This document shows positions 10,389-21,310 of a stretch of 41,134 nucleotides of DNA, in pieces. The position numbers and the translations under genes are program-made. How positions within the stretch are numbered: the first letter of the stretch is position 1; every line of letters begins with the position of its first letter. The stretch is taken from the NCBI GenBank assembly GCA_002803225.1, contig NXFV01000205.1, positions 1 to 41,134 on the forward strand, read 5' to 3'. The notes below the pieces were generated by a model. It searched no databases, was not told where the DNA came from, and worked only from the letters and a program-made list of their open reading frames with translations. Origin of the DNA: Gamarada debralockiae. Taxonomy: Eukaryota > Ascomycota > Leotiomycetes > Helotiales > Hyphodiscaceae.

Positions 10389-12393
10389 TCATCCCAAGCT
10401 CAAAAAGACACCTGAAATCCCTGCCTTGTCGTACTTGACATACTTCCCCTTACCTTTGTCAACCTCGTGATATCGATCCCAGAAACGGCAGTAGAGGGGC
10501 TCGATCATCTGCTGTACCTGTCTCGATAGCATATCCTTGACTTCTCGTTCCATGCTCAGACTCTTGTGCCTAGCGACCAGTTCGTCGAAGCTCGTGTTAA
10601 AGAGACGGAATTTCTCTTTGATAGCATCTTTGTCTTTGCTGCTAAGACCTTTGAGAATAGCTGCTGAGTCGATAGATGCTGCTGAGCCGGATGGAGGTCG
10701 TTGGGAACCGCGGTTGGTGTATTGTACGTCGAGGAGGTGGGTGGATGGCTCGCGCCATGCGAGAGTGTAGAGTTGGGCTCCCGTCTTGCGCCACTTGTCG
10801 ATGTCGGCCATTCGGGTTGAGAGGAGGGGCTGTAGATCGGAGTTGCGGATCATACGCTCGATGACCGTGGCGTTGTTGGCGAGGAAGACACCAAGAGTCG
10901 GCTTGCCCTTCAATAAAGGTTTTGCCTTTTGCTCAAGTGAACTGAGGAGCGTGTCGATGGTATCTATGCAGTAATGGGCAAAGATTTGCTTGCCATCTGC
11001 TCCAATTTCAAACGAGTTGAGACTGGGTATCTGATCAGAAGAAACATTGGATTGCGAAGTTGACTTCCATCCACCATCGCCAATGGATATCATAATACTG
11101 GAAATAGGTCGAAGGAAATCCACCATAGTCTGCAATCGAGTGATGGTGTCCGACGTAATTTGGACTGAAGCTCCATCTTGTGGTATTGTTGGGAGAGCAG
11201 TAATGCGACGCCTAGTGTCCTCAAGAAGGTCCGCCAACGACGACTTTCCAGTTTCTCGAACAGGCTTCAGTGCCGCAGCAAATGAAGGCTTCAACTCTCC
11301 TGTACGACTCTCAAGACTCGACGAGATATTCGACATAATCTCGATGATCTCGTAAGCAAGGTAACAATCCGTTGGTAGATTGGCTTTAATATGTGCGTTG
11401 AGCTCTCGGAGGGTCCTGGCAAGCTCAGATATGGCTCCTTGACAAGTCAAATTGAAGACCTTGCCCCATTCATCCCGGGAAAATAGTTCACATATGCTGT
11501 CATATTCAGCCAAGAATGCCATCTCCATTCCCTTCGCGTATGTGCCTATGCCATTGGTGCCTTGCCTATAGATGGCATCAGGAATCTTCTTTTTAGCAGT
11601 GTTAACCGAAGCAGCGGCCAGATTTTGTAGGGTAGAAGTCAGATATGGACCTCTGACGTTTGCGTATGTTTGTAAAACAGGAGACTCTCCAGCCATGCCA
11701 GATTGTTTGGCCACACCTGCGATGTACTGGTTGATTGGCCCCAGTCGACTCATTTTATCTGCAGCTATCACTGGGAACGGCTTCTCTTTCGTGATGTAGT
11801 GTAAGGGTTCGATCGGTCTCGAGTCTTCTTGCAGGATCTTCTGGAAGTGGGCTTCCAGTTGTGAGTTTCCGGATTTCAATAATCTGCTGAGGTCTGCCGC
11901 AGCTTGTTGGTTCGATCGTAGGTTTGTTCGTTTCATCTCCACGAGGGCCTTATTGACACGCTTGACAGAGTTGAGGAAGGCATTGAGACCGGCCTTTTCA
12001 GGACTATAAAGAGTGAGTATCTCTGCGGTAGAGATAGATATGGATTACCGACCCTTTGCGAATAATATCCTCTTCATTGCTCTTGATGTCAGAGGGTTGT
12101 CTGATTCGTTCAAGAGCTCCAATGATTCCATCAATATCTGCAAATCGTCAGGAGATATCTCTCAATTCCGTCCGTAGATACGCACTTGATCCGATAACTT
12201 GAAGCTTTTGGGTGTTGCCATAGAGAGGTCCAACTGCATCTTGGACACTCTTTCCAGTGGATTCCAAACGGGCAAGGGAAGCTTGAATCTTCTTCGTCAA
12301 TTGACTTGTCTTCTCAAGCCTCGAATTGAGAACCTCAACCTCCGCTCGTGCCTCTTCGTCAGTAGCTTGTGTCGGCCCTAGACCCACTGCCAT
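10389..12393 (-). CDS. EXO70: Exocyst complex subunit Exo70
   Basis: Exo70 helps tether secretory vesicles to the plasma membrane as part of the octameric exocyst, binding Rho GTPases and phosphoinositides. Exons are 12393-12186, 12137-12053 and 12003-10389, with introns of 48 and 49 bp, giving 635 residues, the usual fungal length. The N-terminus MAVGLGPTQATDEEARAEVE and the following RLEKTSQLTKKIQASLARLE coiled coil are typical, as is the C-terminal RFWDRYHEVDKGKGKYVKYD with a hydrophobic tail. The second intron needs a GTCGGT donor to keep RKGPEKAGL in frame. An in-frame ATG 17 codons upstream exists, but MAVGL fits the family start. Nothing suggests decay. Confidence 0.95.
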
Positions 12394-13086
12394 CTTTGAT
12401 GCGTATTGTAACGACCATGTGCTTCGCCCGACGGGATACATCGTTACAGATGACGCTAAACTAAATACGATTATCCGAGGGTGGTCAAGCTGATTGAGAA
12501 AATGGCTTGTACATGGAACTTCGAAATGTGTGCACGTTTGTGGAGGAATATGAACATGAACATTGAACATTCACAAAAGGAAAGAAGTTGTGAAAACATA
12601 CGGGTCCAAAGGTGAGAAGACAGTGAATTTGGATGATCGTCCGAAACAACTTCACTTTCTATGTTTGCTCTCTACAAGAGATGTTGTCTGGCAGCGCCAA
12701 AAACCATGCATTGCAACCACTCAATCCCATGTATCGCCCCCTCACGCGACCAATTGCAATGTTTGGCTGTCATACAATAATTTAATTGTACAGCAAATCA
12801 TAGAAGGTTGCATTTCTTTCATCCTTGCAAACAGATGGGCGTCATCGTATTTTCCTCCTGCGCGTCTTTGACAAAGGATCGCGACAGGCATCAAGCTCCA
12901 CTCCAGCGACACTTCAATGGGGAACCTAACGCTTTGTCGTCATCGCGGTGTGCGGCTGCCAACTTTCCCATCGCTGTGAATGTTTCCACCCCACCACCGG
13001 AGCTTGCTCCAGTCGCACTCCTAGTCATTCCTTTACCCACGTACTTCTGAATGTAAATCCCACTCTTTAAAAGTCTTTCGTTCATC
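12394..13086. promoter_or_regulatory. Divergent promoter region, EXO70 and phospholipase
   Basis: This 693-bp stretch lies between two genes transcribed away from each other, so both promoters must be here. I see no specific site that I can name, and no extra gene. Confidence 0.45.
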
Positions 13087-15618
13087 ATGTTTGCTCAATT
13101 GCTTCGCGGCGCATCGCGAACTTCAAATCCGTTGGGTAAACATCAAGCCCGGACCGTACGACTCCATACCGCGTCACTGAGAACTCAGTGCAGGAAGCCG
13201 ATTGACCAGAAGACAAAGCTGTCTCGATATCTGTTCACCAAGGCAAAGAGAAAACAGAAGCGCAAGATATCGAATCGAATTCTTATCGGGACCACCTCTG
13301 TGGTGATATCTGGTGGGCTGCTCTACATCCTCTACGAAAGCGATCAAATTCCACCCCTCCCTCCTACGAGACTACGAAGCGAAATCCGAGCTGGGAGACA
13401 GAAACAAAAAGCCGTACAAGAGAAGAAAGAGGCAGTTGCCGAGGAGAACGCGAAGGAGCTGTCGGTTTTACCATTCGGAAAAGATACGGCTGTGGCGGAT
13501 GGCGATGATACGGCATGGACGAGCTTTGCCAGCAAGTTTGCGATATTCTCTGGGGTTACAGATATCAAATGGGGCTCAGTGGCAGATTACATCATGCCGG
13601 AATGGGCGAAGTCTTTGCCGGGCTATATCAATAAGTTACAAAGGGAGCTGTCCATGGCACCCGGGAGTTTGGCGGATGAGATTTGGCAGGAAGCTCAAGA
13701 TCCCTTTATCAATCCCGAAATCGAATATTCAGCGTCGGTCAGGGTATCTGCGGACCTCTGCGATGAAGAGAAGGAGTTCTTACGGAGGCGGAAAAAAGTC
13801 ACCACAACTGCTTTAGCCAAATACCTTGGAATACCGGAAGAGGAAGTACATCCTGATGATGTGCCGACGATTGCTATGGTGGGATCTGGAGGTGGGCTTC
13901 GAGCTCTAGTAGCTGGCACAGGCTCGATGTTGGCTACGGGAGAAGCTGGCCTATTCGATTGTGTTACATATACGGCTGGAGTCAGCGGGAGCTGTTGGCT
14001 GCAAGCTTTGTACCATTCATCTCTTAGCGGGCGACGACTGGATAGGATTGTCGATCATCTGAAGTCTCGAATTGGCGTACACATTGCATATCCACCCGTT
14101 GCCCTTGCTACCCTAAATTCTGCTCCCACGAACAAGTTCCTCCTGAGAGGCTTTGTAGAGAAATTGAAAGGAGACCCAAACTCCGATTTTGGATTGGTTG
14201 ATGTATATGGACTGTTGCTAGCTGCGAGACTACTGGTGCCCAAAGGAGAGCTTGGCGTGGATGACAGAGATTTGAAAATCTCTAACCAGCGAGAGTACAT
14301 CAAGCACGGCGAACATCCAATGCCCATCTACACTTGCGTTCGCCACGAGATACCTATTATCGAAGAGGCCTCTCAAGAGAAGGAAACCAATTCTCCATCC
14401 GAGAGTACTAAAGAGAAAGCGAAAAATGAAGCATGGTTTCAGTGGTTTGAAGTCACTCCTTACGAATTATTCTGTGAGGAATTCGCTGCTGGAATACCTA
14501 CGTGGGCAATGGGCCGAAAGTTCGAGAACGGAAAGGACCTTCCACATGACGAGAATGGTCTGCGCGTTCCAGAACTGCGTTTACCGCTGCTGCTTGGGGT
14601 TTTCGGAAGCGCATTCTGTGCAACATTGTCCCATTATTACAAGGAAATCAGACCATTGGTCAAGGGTCTCACGGGTTTCGGCGGGATCGATGACATGATC
14701 GAAGGCCGAAATGAGGACCTAAGCAAAGTCCATCCGATCGAGCCGGCTTCTATTCCTAACTTTGCTTACAAAATGGAGGGAAGATTGGCCGAGACAACGC
14801 CGGAGAGCATCTACAAGGCTTCCCACTTACAGTTGATGGATGCCGGGATGTCTAACAACTTACCCATTTATCCTCTTCTGCGGCCCGGAAGAGATGTAGA
14901 TATTCTCATCGCATTCGATGCGTCGGCAGATATCAAGACCGAGAATTGGCTATCGGTAGTAGATGGATACGCTCGTCAAAGAGGCATCAAAGGATGGCCC
15001 ATTGGTATAGGTTGGCCCAAAAGTTCCGACACTGCTGAGAAGGCAGCTGGGCAGCTGGATGAGGCACAAGCAAGCACTGCGGCGGAAGCAGAATCGAAGA
15101 TCGAAGACGCGAAAGTGGATCAGATCGAGCATCTCAAAGATATAGAGAAGTTACCAGCAAAAGCATCCGACAGCAAAGACGCCGATGATTCGGGAGATCT
15201 CGGATATTGTACGATTTGGGTTGGCACAACTGAGGAACGCTCTGCACCAACAGACGACATTCCATCCAAGGCCGTGAAAGAAGATTGGGAGTTGATGGAG
15301 CCGGATGCCGGAATCGCTGTCATCTATTTCCCGTTCCTCAGCAACCCAAAAGTCGAAGGAGTTGATCCCGTGACCAGCGAATACATGAGCACTTGGAATT
15401 TCGTTTATACCCAGGAGAATATCGATAATGTTGTTGCACTTGCAAGGGCAAATTTTGACGTGGGAAAGGAGAGGACGAGACGGTGCGTGCGTGCAGTTTA
15501 TGAGCGCAAAAAGAAGAAGAGGGTGGAGAGGGAAGCAGAGGAAAAGGCTTTGAGATGGAGGAGGAAGGTGAGATTGGGGATAGTCGGTAAGAAAGGGGAG
15601 GGAGACCATTTCTCATGA
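13087..15618 (+). CDS. Membrane-anchored cPLA2-type phospholipase
   Basis: This single-exon gene encodes 843 residues of the cytosolic phospholipase A2/lysophospholipase family, which hydrolyses glycerophospholipid acyl esters with a Ser-Asp dyad. The glycine-rich oxyanion region GSGGGLRALVAGTGSML lies near residue 265. The nucleophile is in GVSGSCW (Ser300), and the partner Asp is in LMDAGMSNNLPIYPLL (Asp585). The N-terminus is basic and Ser/Thr-rich and is followed by one hydrophobic segment at about residues 65-80, which suggests mitochondrial targeting or an inner-membrane anchor; this location is inference. A charged linker (about 655-700) and a very basic C-terminal tail (KKKKRVEREAEEK) follow. 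No C2 domain is visible, so membrane binding would rely on the N-terminal anchor. All catalytic motifs are intact. Confidence 0.9.
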   Translation: MFAQLLRGASRTSNPLGKHQARTVRLHTASLRTQCRKPIDQKTKLSRYLFTKAKRKQKRKISNRILIGTTSVVISGGLLYILYESDQIPPLPPTRLRSEIRAGRQKQKAVQEKKEAVAEENAKELSVLPFGKDTAVADGDDTAWTSFASKFAIFSGVTDIKWGSVADYIMPEWAKSLPGYINKLQRELSMAPGSLADEIWQEAQDPFINPEIEYSASVRVSADLCDEEKEFLRRRKKVTTTALAKYLGIPEEEVHPDDVPTIAMVGSGGGLRALVAGTGSMLATGEAGLFDCVTYTAGVSGSCWLQALYHSSLSGRRLDRIVDHLKSRIGVHIAYPPVALATLNSAPTNKFLLRGFVEKLKGDPNSDFGLVDVYGLLLAARLLVPKGELGVDDRDLKISNQREYIKHGEHPMPIYTCVRHEIPIIEEASQEKETNSPSESTKEKAKNEAWFQWFEVTPYELFCEEFAAGIPTWAMGRKFENGKDLPHDENGLRVPELRLPLLLGVFGSAFCATLSHYYKEIRPLVKGLTGFGGIDDMIEGRNEDLSKVHPIEPASIPNFAYKMEGRLAETTPESIYKASHLQLMDAGMSNNLPIYPLLRPGRDVDILIAFDASADIKTENWLSVVDGYARQRGIKGWPIGIGWPKSSDTAEKAAGQLDEAQASTAAEAESKIEDAKVDQIEHLKDIEKLPAKASDSKDADDSGDLGYCTIWVGTTEERSAPTDDIPSKAVKEDWELMEPDAGIAVIYFPFLSNPKVEGVDPVTSEYMSTWNFVYTQENIDNVVALARANFDVGKERTRRCVRAVYERKKKKRVEREAEEKALRWRRKVRLGIVGKKGEGDHFS

Positions 15619-17210
15619 AAAGAAGGGTGCAACGGAAAACACCCATTTGAACAATCAAGATTGGTCTTTGACCTCTCGAGAAGTACATGAGTGTGAGCAG
15701 ATTTCTGGTCGGCACGCGTCGGGCCGAGTAAGGACGCCCAAGAAATCATTTAGAAATCCGGAGATAAGAGATTTGATGACGAAGATGAAGCCTTTATTTC
15801 AGGAAGATTCAATAGAGTAGCGGTAGAGGCCGGCAGCTGGTAACTTCACACGCCACAAGAATTAAAAACCGATGTGGCGGGCGATCAAAAAGCTTGGCAT
15901 TGTTGAGCCTCTTGATAACATGCAAAATGGCAAAAATACGAGCAGAACCTTCAAGAACTATGGAGACGCGATAAGGGAATTGAAAGACATCCAATGAGGC
16001 TGCACTTTTTATGGAAACAGTGGGTAGGAAGTCTCGGAAGGGTTCTCCTTTCTTTCGCATTCGTGATGATGCTTGGACTCCACAATCACGAATTTCGCGA
16101 TTTTAGTGGCAGATGAGCCGTTCTTCCAAATAAAGGGGAGCTTGTGGCGATTGAATTTAATATCAACCCCGCTCACAATACAGTAGAAATAAAATGAGCT
16201 TCTTGTGTTGGGTTTCAAGCTGTGAGATTTCATACTAGAAGGATTCGAAGGAGATGAGATGAGGATCTCAATTCCAATATAAGCACGTGCCGCCTCCTTC
16301 TGCTCAGGATTCAGCTTACAGGGTTCCCCACCAAGTTCGCAGCCCCCTGCTGATCCTGGCCAAAAATGGACAACAATTTATGCGCAGGGACATCGGCACG
16401 GCACACAACGAAGAGCTCCGGATTGCTTGAACACCGAAATATGACGAATCAGAAATAGTGCAATACGTCGATGTGCTTGCGATACAGGACAGCTCCGAAT
16501 GAGTACTCGTACAGAATGTGTTATTGTTGCGGTGAGAGGCAGAAAGCAGCAGGCTGCGAATGGCAGGAGGCACAGAAAACGCCTCGTGAATGTCTCATGA
16601 CAGCCCATCCAACGCATTCCTTCTGTCCGGAAACTCCAACAAGAGACGAGAGCACTTGTACAATTGGATTATTTTATACTCATGTCTCAAAGTTTCCAAA
16701 CACCCCCCTGAGGCTATGTTGCTCCACTAATCTAAACCCAGTCAGATCTCGTTTCTCTCCACCGCACTAAGCAATGACCAACCTCGCAACATCGCTCTAC
16801 ACACTCGTTTGATATATGTCCCACTACGCCCAGGAGGAGGCAGAAAGGGAATTCAATTATTGATCGAAACCTGTCCTATTGTGCTATCATTTGGCCAGCA
16901 CATTCATGTTCGTTCATCCACCTTCACTTGACCTACGAGACTCCCCGCTGTTCAAAACACCACGAACAATCATATCTACTGCACAACGTCTCATCACACG
17001 TTAATGGAAGAATCTGGTTGACGTGGGATCATTAGAGAAGATTTGTTGAAGAGGGAGAAGTGACACATCTTTATGTGCCAAGAACGAGCGATCCATCGCT
17101 TCCCTTCAACCACGTTCGACATAAATCGACACAGCCTTCCCTCGTAGACCTACCACGTTCTTCTCACGAATTCCAGAAAATTATGACCTTTGACTGGCAT
17201 TACTCCACCA
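15619..17210. other. Intergenic, upstream of cyclin gene
   Basis: No gene that I can support. The right part, from roughly 16700, becomes C/T/A-rich like a long transcribed leader for the cyclin gene and contains short uORFs. The left part holds the phospholipase 3' end. Confidence 0.4.
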
Positions 17211-17245
17211 ATGGCCTCTTCACGATCACGATCTTCGTCCTCTAA
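17183..17245 (+). promoter_or_regulatory. uORF overlapping the cyclin start codon
   Basis: An ATG at 17183 opens a 20-codon frame that runs past the cyclin ATG at 17211 in a different frame and ends with TAA at 17243-17245. A ribosome using it would bypass the cyclin start, so it could lower cyclin translation. The effect depends on the transcription start, which I cannot see. Confidence 0.4.
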
Positions 17246-18277
17246 TTCCTCAATCGACGAGGACTCCTTCAACACATACGTCCCCCTCTCAAATCTTCCT
17301 ACACCGCCATTATCCTCGACCTCGAATGATTCCTCACCTCAGCAATCACCAGAACACCTCTTCCCACCTGGAGAGCATCTTGACCCCGAACTTCTCGGTA
17401 CTTATTCTTCCATACTATTCACTGTCGGTAGTTGAACTCAGGCTAATTGTTCCTCGATCTAGGCCCAGCCATCCACCTCACGAATCTAATCCCCTCCTCG
17501 ACCTCACTAACCGAGCCCTCCGTACCCCTCGTCCACGCAATCCTCACTCGAGCCAATCTCCCACTCGAAACCATCGCTCTCGCAGTCTGCATCCTCGACT
17601 CCCTAAACTCCCGTTTCGCATTAGCATTCCGACAATCCTGTCCCCTCAACACACCGCCCCTACCCTTCTCTGCATCTTTCGACAAGAAGCCCCACATCGA
17701 CTCCATACATCCTGAACTCATTATCCTCTCTGCACTTATCCTAGCAGTGAAATTCGTTGACGATGATCAAGAGAAGACAATCACATACATGCTGGACTGG
17801 GGAAAGGGAATGTGGTCTTGTGAGCAAATAAACTACACCCAGCGCAGTATTCTCGAGAATCTCAACTATAAGATCCTACCATTATGGCAAGAGAGCATAA
17901 TTCTGGAGGCATTGGAAGATATGGAGCGCGCTCGACGTCAAGCTGAGAAGGCAGAGCAAACCCGGAATACGTATCCAGCTGAGCCTAGTATTTGGGATTC
18001 AGACTGGGAGACCGAGACCTGTTTCGGCAGTTTCGATGGCGTGCAGAAGGAATTGAATGATGGGAAGGCGGTGCTGGGTGTAGGTGAACAGCTGACGTCT
18101 GCGGAGATGCCGATGGTTGAGAATATTAGGGGTACGAAGGATGTTTTGCCTGAGACTAGGAGGGCGTTTTCCGGATTAAGGAGAGAGGAGAAACTTTTGG
18201 TGCTGCCGGACAGGACTTTGGAGCCGTTTCCGAGGTATGTGGATCCGACAGTGGAGGAATTGGGGTTGGAGTTTTGA
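17211..18277 (+). CDS. PCL/PHO80-type cyclin
   Basis: This encodes a cyclin-domain protein of 333 residues, of the group that pairs with a Pho85-type kinase (related fungal entries include Pcl1/2 and the Mug80 type). Exons are 17211-17397 and 17463-18277; the 65-bp intron has a GTACTT donor and CTAAT branch. A donor 30 bp downstream would leave a 35-bp intron, which is implausibly short. The N-terminus is Ser/Pro-rich. The cyclin box runs from about residue 75 to 215, with LPLETIALAVCILDSLNSRF, HPELIILSALILAVKFVDDD and MWSCEQINYTQRSILENLNY. A charged helical stretch (LEALEDMERARRQAEKAEQ) and a variable tail follow. A uORF overlaps the start. No signs of damage. Confidence 0.85.
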
Positions 18278-19190
18278 AAATTGGGATGAGTAAGACTGGT
18301 TGATGCATAGCGCTGGCGTTCTATACCTAGGATTGAGTTGCTTCCCTAATGATAATCATATTTTGGCATCATTGGAGCTTCTTCATTTCGCTTGGTGTCC
18401 TGATCTACCTTGAATTTACTGGCTCTTTGTCTGCCTAATTCAAAATTTGCATCTTCCATCGCCCAGTGGCTTGGCTCTAGCAATCCTTAAATCCGTTTAA
18501 GTGATTGAATGTGCAGTTCCAGTTTATTTTGCAGTATTCTCCATCTCACATTACAATTGCCAGCCACTTCCCCTGGCCGATTGGGATGCCCCTTCTGTTT
18601 GCGCGAACAGTCTTTCCATCTCGCACATACGGTACAAAAGTTGCCGGTTTCAATCAAGCGATTGGAAGCAACCTTTGTAACACGATTGCAATTGTTCACT
18701 GACAAAATAAGATAATCGAGGGGGAGCGGAAGCAATGCATTGGGTTGAGGTTCCTTCCCTTCTTGACCTTCCTTCCCTGCTGGGATGGTCGGCCCTCCTC
18801 AATATCCAGAAGTCCGCATCACCTTCCTTCTGCCCCATCCAAACCTCTCTTCTCTCTTCTTCCATCTTTCTCAACAATCAGAAACCTTTTATTGTACCCA
18901 AAACTTGGACATCAAGCATCTGAGCCTTCAATGGAATTACTTGCTTCGTTCATTGGGTGACATCGACTTCCATTTTCCAGCAACCACCTTTTCTCCACTC
19001 TCTAGTCGCAACCACCAGGCTCACTCCTCCACTCCCGTCTCTCTATCCATCCATATCAAAGGTTGGTATTCATTTTACCTCTCTTATTTCATCACAAATC
19101 CATCATCCCAAGAACCAAACCAGCATCATACCCACCCGCATCAGCCAGCAGCGCCCAGGAGTAGGATTTGGTGACTTTGGACTTATCACG
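18278..19190. other. Intergenic with CT-rich leader-like part
   Basis: No gene that I can support. From about 18750 to 19180 the plus strand is rich in C and T and poor in G, like a transcribed leader pointing to the ATG at 19191. Confidence 0.4.
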
Positions 19191-19436
19191 ATGGTGAACC
19201 CGAACCCCTCATGTCTTCTGATAATTTCCCACCTGTTGGTGTGCGTCCTTTTAATCCGTCGAGCCACCTGCCAGTCTGAAGTAGATGCGACGTGTGTTCT
19301 TGATGATATGTCCTTGTTCGGTTTGTAGTCATGGCTTCAAGATTGTTCTCCTTCCGTCGGCTCGGTTGATTATTTCGCGCAATGTACTAACATATCCTGC
19401 GCCTGTCAACTCTATCTAGGTGTTTATTGGCAGTAG
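19191..19436 (+). pseudogene. Possible secreted peptide ORF with in-frame TAG
   Basis: From ATG 19191 the frame reads 45 residues with a signal-like hydrophobic core (CLLIISHLLVCVLL, residues 8-21), then reaches TAG at 19326-19328. The same frame stays open for 35 more codons to a second TAG at 19434-19436. That stretch carries four cysteines (C52, C65, C70, C72) in a small-secreted-protein style (YFAQCTNISCACQLYLG). One C-to-T change in a CAG codon would explain the first stop. Alternatives are a genuine 45-residue peptide, stop-codon readthrough, or a chance ORF. The upstream leader-like stretch is suggestive only, and I recognise no family. Confidence 0.3.
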
Positions 19437-19978
19437 GTATGATGCTATTGCTTTGCGTTACTCACCCACTTCAAACCTACTCACCATGACAGCAACGTCA
19501 TTCCAGGCTGCAGACTTTCGAGATTCAAGATTCCCCTTGAGGAAATCTATTTGCATCATATTTCGACATTGTTTCCAACTGAGATCTTTGTGAGCGGGTG
19601 GGATTTTGCTAACATCTGGTCTCTTTATATTTTGTCCTTGATTGGCAATCATGTCCATTCCGGTGCAATCACTCAACTCGTTTCAACGCTTCGAAGTTCC
19701 TCTGGTTGTCCAACATCCGAATCACTTGGTTCACCTTAATAGTTAATGTCTCCAATACCCGCGCATGAGAATGCGTTCCCTGACGGCAATCACATTTTGC
19801 CAGTACTTGAAAGTTTATATGCTTTCTCTATGCTGACCCACCTCGCGTTGGGGTCTCTTTTCTTCTAGAGTACCTCAACAGTCTTCTACTATTTAACTTG
19901 CGAATATGAGTCCTTGGCACATTTCAAGCACGAGATATCTGTTTCTCATCCATATTTGGGGTCTGGGATTGCTTTCAC

Positions 19979-20003
19979 AATCACTGAGTTTAATCGAGTG
20001 ATT
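19979..20003. repeat. 25-bp dyad, copy 1 (perfect arms)
   Basis: AATCACT, 11 bases, AGTGATT. The arms are exact reverse complements. The same arm length and spacing recur at 20056-20080 and 21388-21412. Confidence 0.6.
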
Positions 20004-20055
20004 AGAATCTCTCTGTTGTCACAGATCCATTGAGGCATGTTTGTCATGCAACCAC

Positions 20056-20080
20056 AATCACTGATCCTAATTCAGTGATT
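20056..20080. repeat. 25-bp dyad, copy 2 (perfect arms)
   Basis: AATCACT, 11 bases, AGTGATT. Here the pairing extends inward to AATCACTGA and TCAGTGATT, nine bases each. Confidence 0.6.
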
Positions 20081-20669
20081 CATCCTTCCCTAGAGCAAAC
20101 ACAGTTCTTCACATAACATCGGACAACATAGCTATCAACTTCAATCCAGCGGTTGAACTTCCCTTTTAGTCTTTGTTTTCCGGGCACTGATCTTAGTTCA
20201 ACGCCTGAAGACGTAGCTCTTTTGGCATATGATAACTGGTTTTCTTCTGCACTATAGTCATTCCGTCCTTCTAGTGAATTGAAGTCTTCCTTCTCGCATT
20301 ACCCTCCATATTCGTGGCAGCGGACCACTTACGTCGCAACATCCAACAAAATCCTAATATAGCAGAGATACTTTTATCCTGCCCCCCTCCCTACAACTCT
20401 GCGAGATATGTCATCTATCCGACATCGCACCATCATAGTCAAATTCAGCGATTGAAGCTATAGTGACCTTGCCTCTCACGTGCACTGCGCGAACCTACCT
20501 TCAAACACCACGAGTAGGTATCGCTTTAGTAGCTCCAAACGCGCCCAGTTGTAATCATGACAGTCAGGTAAACATCAAAAATTACATTTGCTCAAACACA
20601 ATCAACGATTGAGAAACCACCAGCAGTCATCACAATCTTCTCGTAAGTCACCCTATCCAAAGCCCCTTT

Positions 20670-20797
20670 CAATTGCTCAAAGTTTTTAAACGATTCAACC
20701 CCAATCGCTCAAATCCGCTAAACAATTCAAACACAATGGCTCAAAATATTCGAAAGATTCAAATTCAATCGCTCAAACTGACTGAATGATTCACAGT
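20670..20797 (+). repeat. Tandem array, 4 x 32 bp
   Basis: There are four head-to-tail units of exactly 32 bp, starting at 20670, 20702, 20734 and 20766. The shared core is CAAT(C/T/G)GCTCAAA, then variable bases, then a GATTCAA-like word (AATTCAA in the second unit). Units differ at many positions, so the array is old. Each unit contains the AAT(C/T/G)GCT, 11 bases, AAxxATT layout of the dyads nearby. The last unit overlaps the possible upstream ATG of the coiled-coil ORF. Confidence 0.8.
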
Positions 20798-20799
20798 AC

Positions 20800-21310
20800 A
20801 TGGATACACCACCACGCATCATCCCACCGCCCCCCACACCGTCATCCTCACCCCTGGTCCCGTCACCCCTTCCAGACGCTCCGTTCGACAACAAAACATC
20901 GACCTAAGACAACGAGTAGCAACCTTGATTCAAGAGAACCATCAGCTGGCGCGGCCAACTTCGTCCGTCAACAGCAAAACTGCACTCTGCTCGAGGCAGA
21001 TCGAGATCTCAAACGCGAGAATAAGGAAATGGAGCGGACGATCGACCAGATGGATACGCAGATGAATAAGAGGGGGAGGATGCAGAAGATGGAGCTGGAG
21101 CTCGAGATGGCAGGTCGTAAGGCAGCTACGCGAAAGATGGAGGTTGTTGAGTTGTGGGAGAATGTTGAGGTGTTGGAGGAGAGGGTTGAGAAGTATGAGG
21201 CGGAGGGTTTGAGGGGTTGGGTTAGGAGGGTTGTTGGTGGACAGAAGAGCTCTGTGGAGGTGGGCGTAACAGAGTCTAGAGCCAGGACGGAGAGATGGCT
21301 AGAAGGATGA
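20800..21310 (+). pseudogene. Frameshifted coiled-coil protein gene
   Basis: Three successive frames read as one plausible protein. Frame one, from the ATG at 20800, gives a Pro-rich start (MDTPPRIIPPPPTPSSSPLV). Frame two, from about 20886, gives QQNIDLRQRVATLIQENHQL. Frame three, from about 20955 to the stop at 21310, gives a long charged heptad-like helix (LLEADRDLKRENKEMERTID, then ELELEMAGRK and ENVEVLEERVEKYEAE). Each change equals loss of one base. Frame three is open back to an ATG at 20786, so a 174-residue product is formally possible, but its first third is low-quality His/Pro/Ser sequence. I recognise no family. Confidence 0.45.

Larger units (their letters stand above)
19437..20799. 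other. Gene-free stretch with dispersed dyads
   Basis: I find no gene. The stretch contains many copies, more or less diverged, of a 25-bp dyad of the form AATCRCT, 11 bases, ARYGATT (for example 19667-19691, 19979-20003, 20056-20080 and 20586-20610), and ends in the 32-bp tandem array. Confidence 0.5.

Noticed and set aside
20670..20797. 32-bp repeats considered as CRISPR
   Set aside because: Units are head-to-tail with no spacers and are too diverged.
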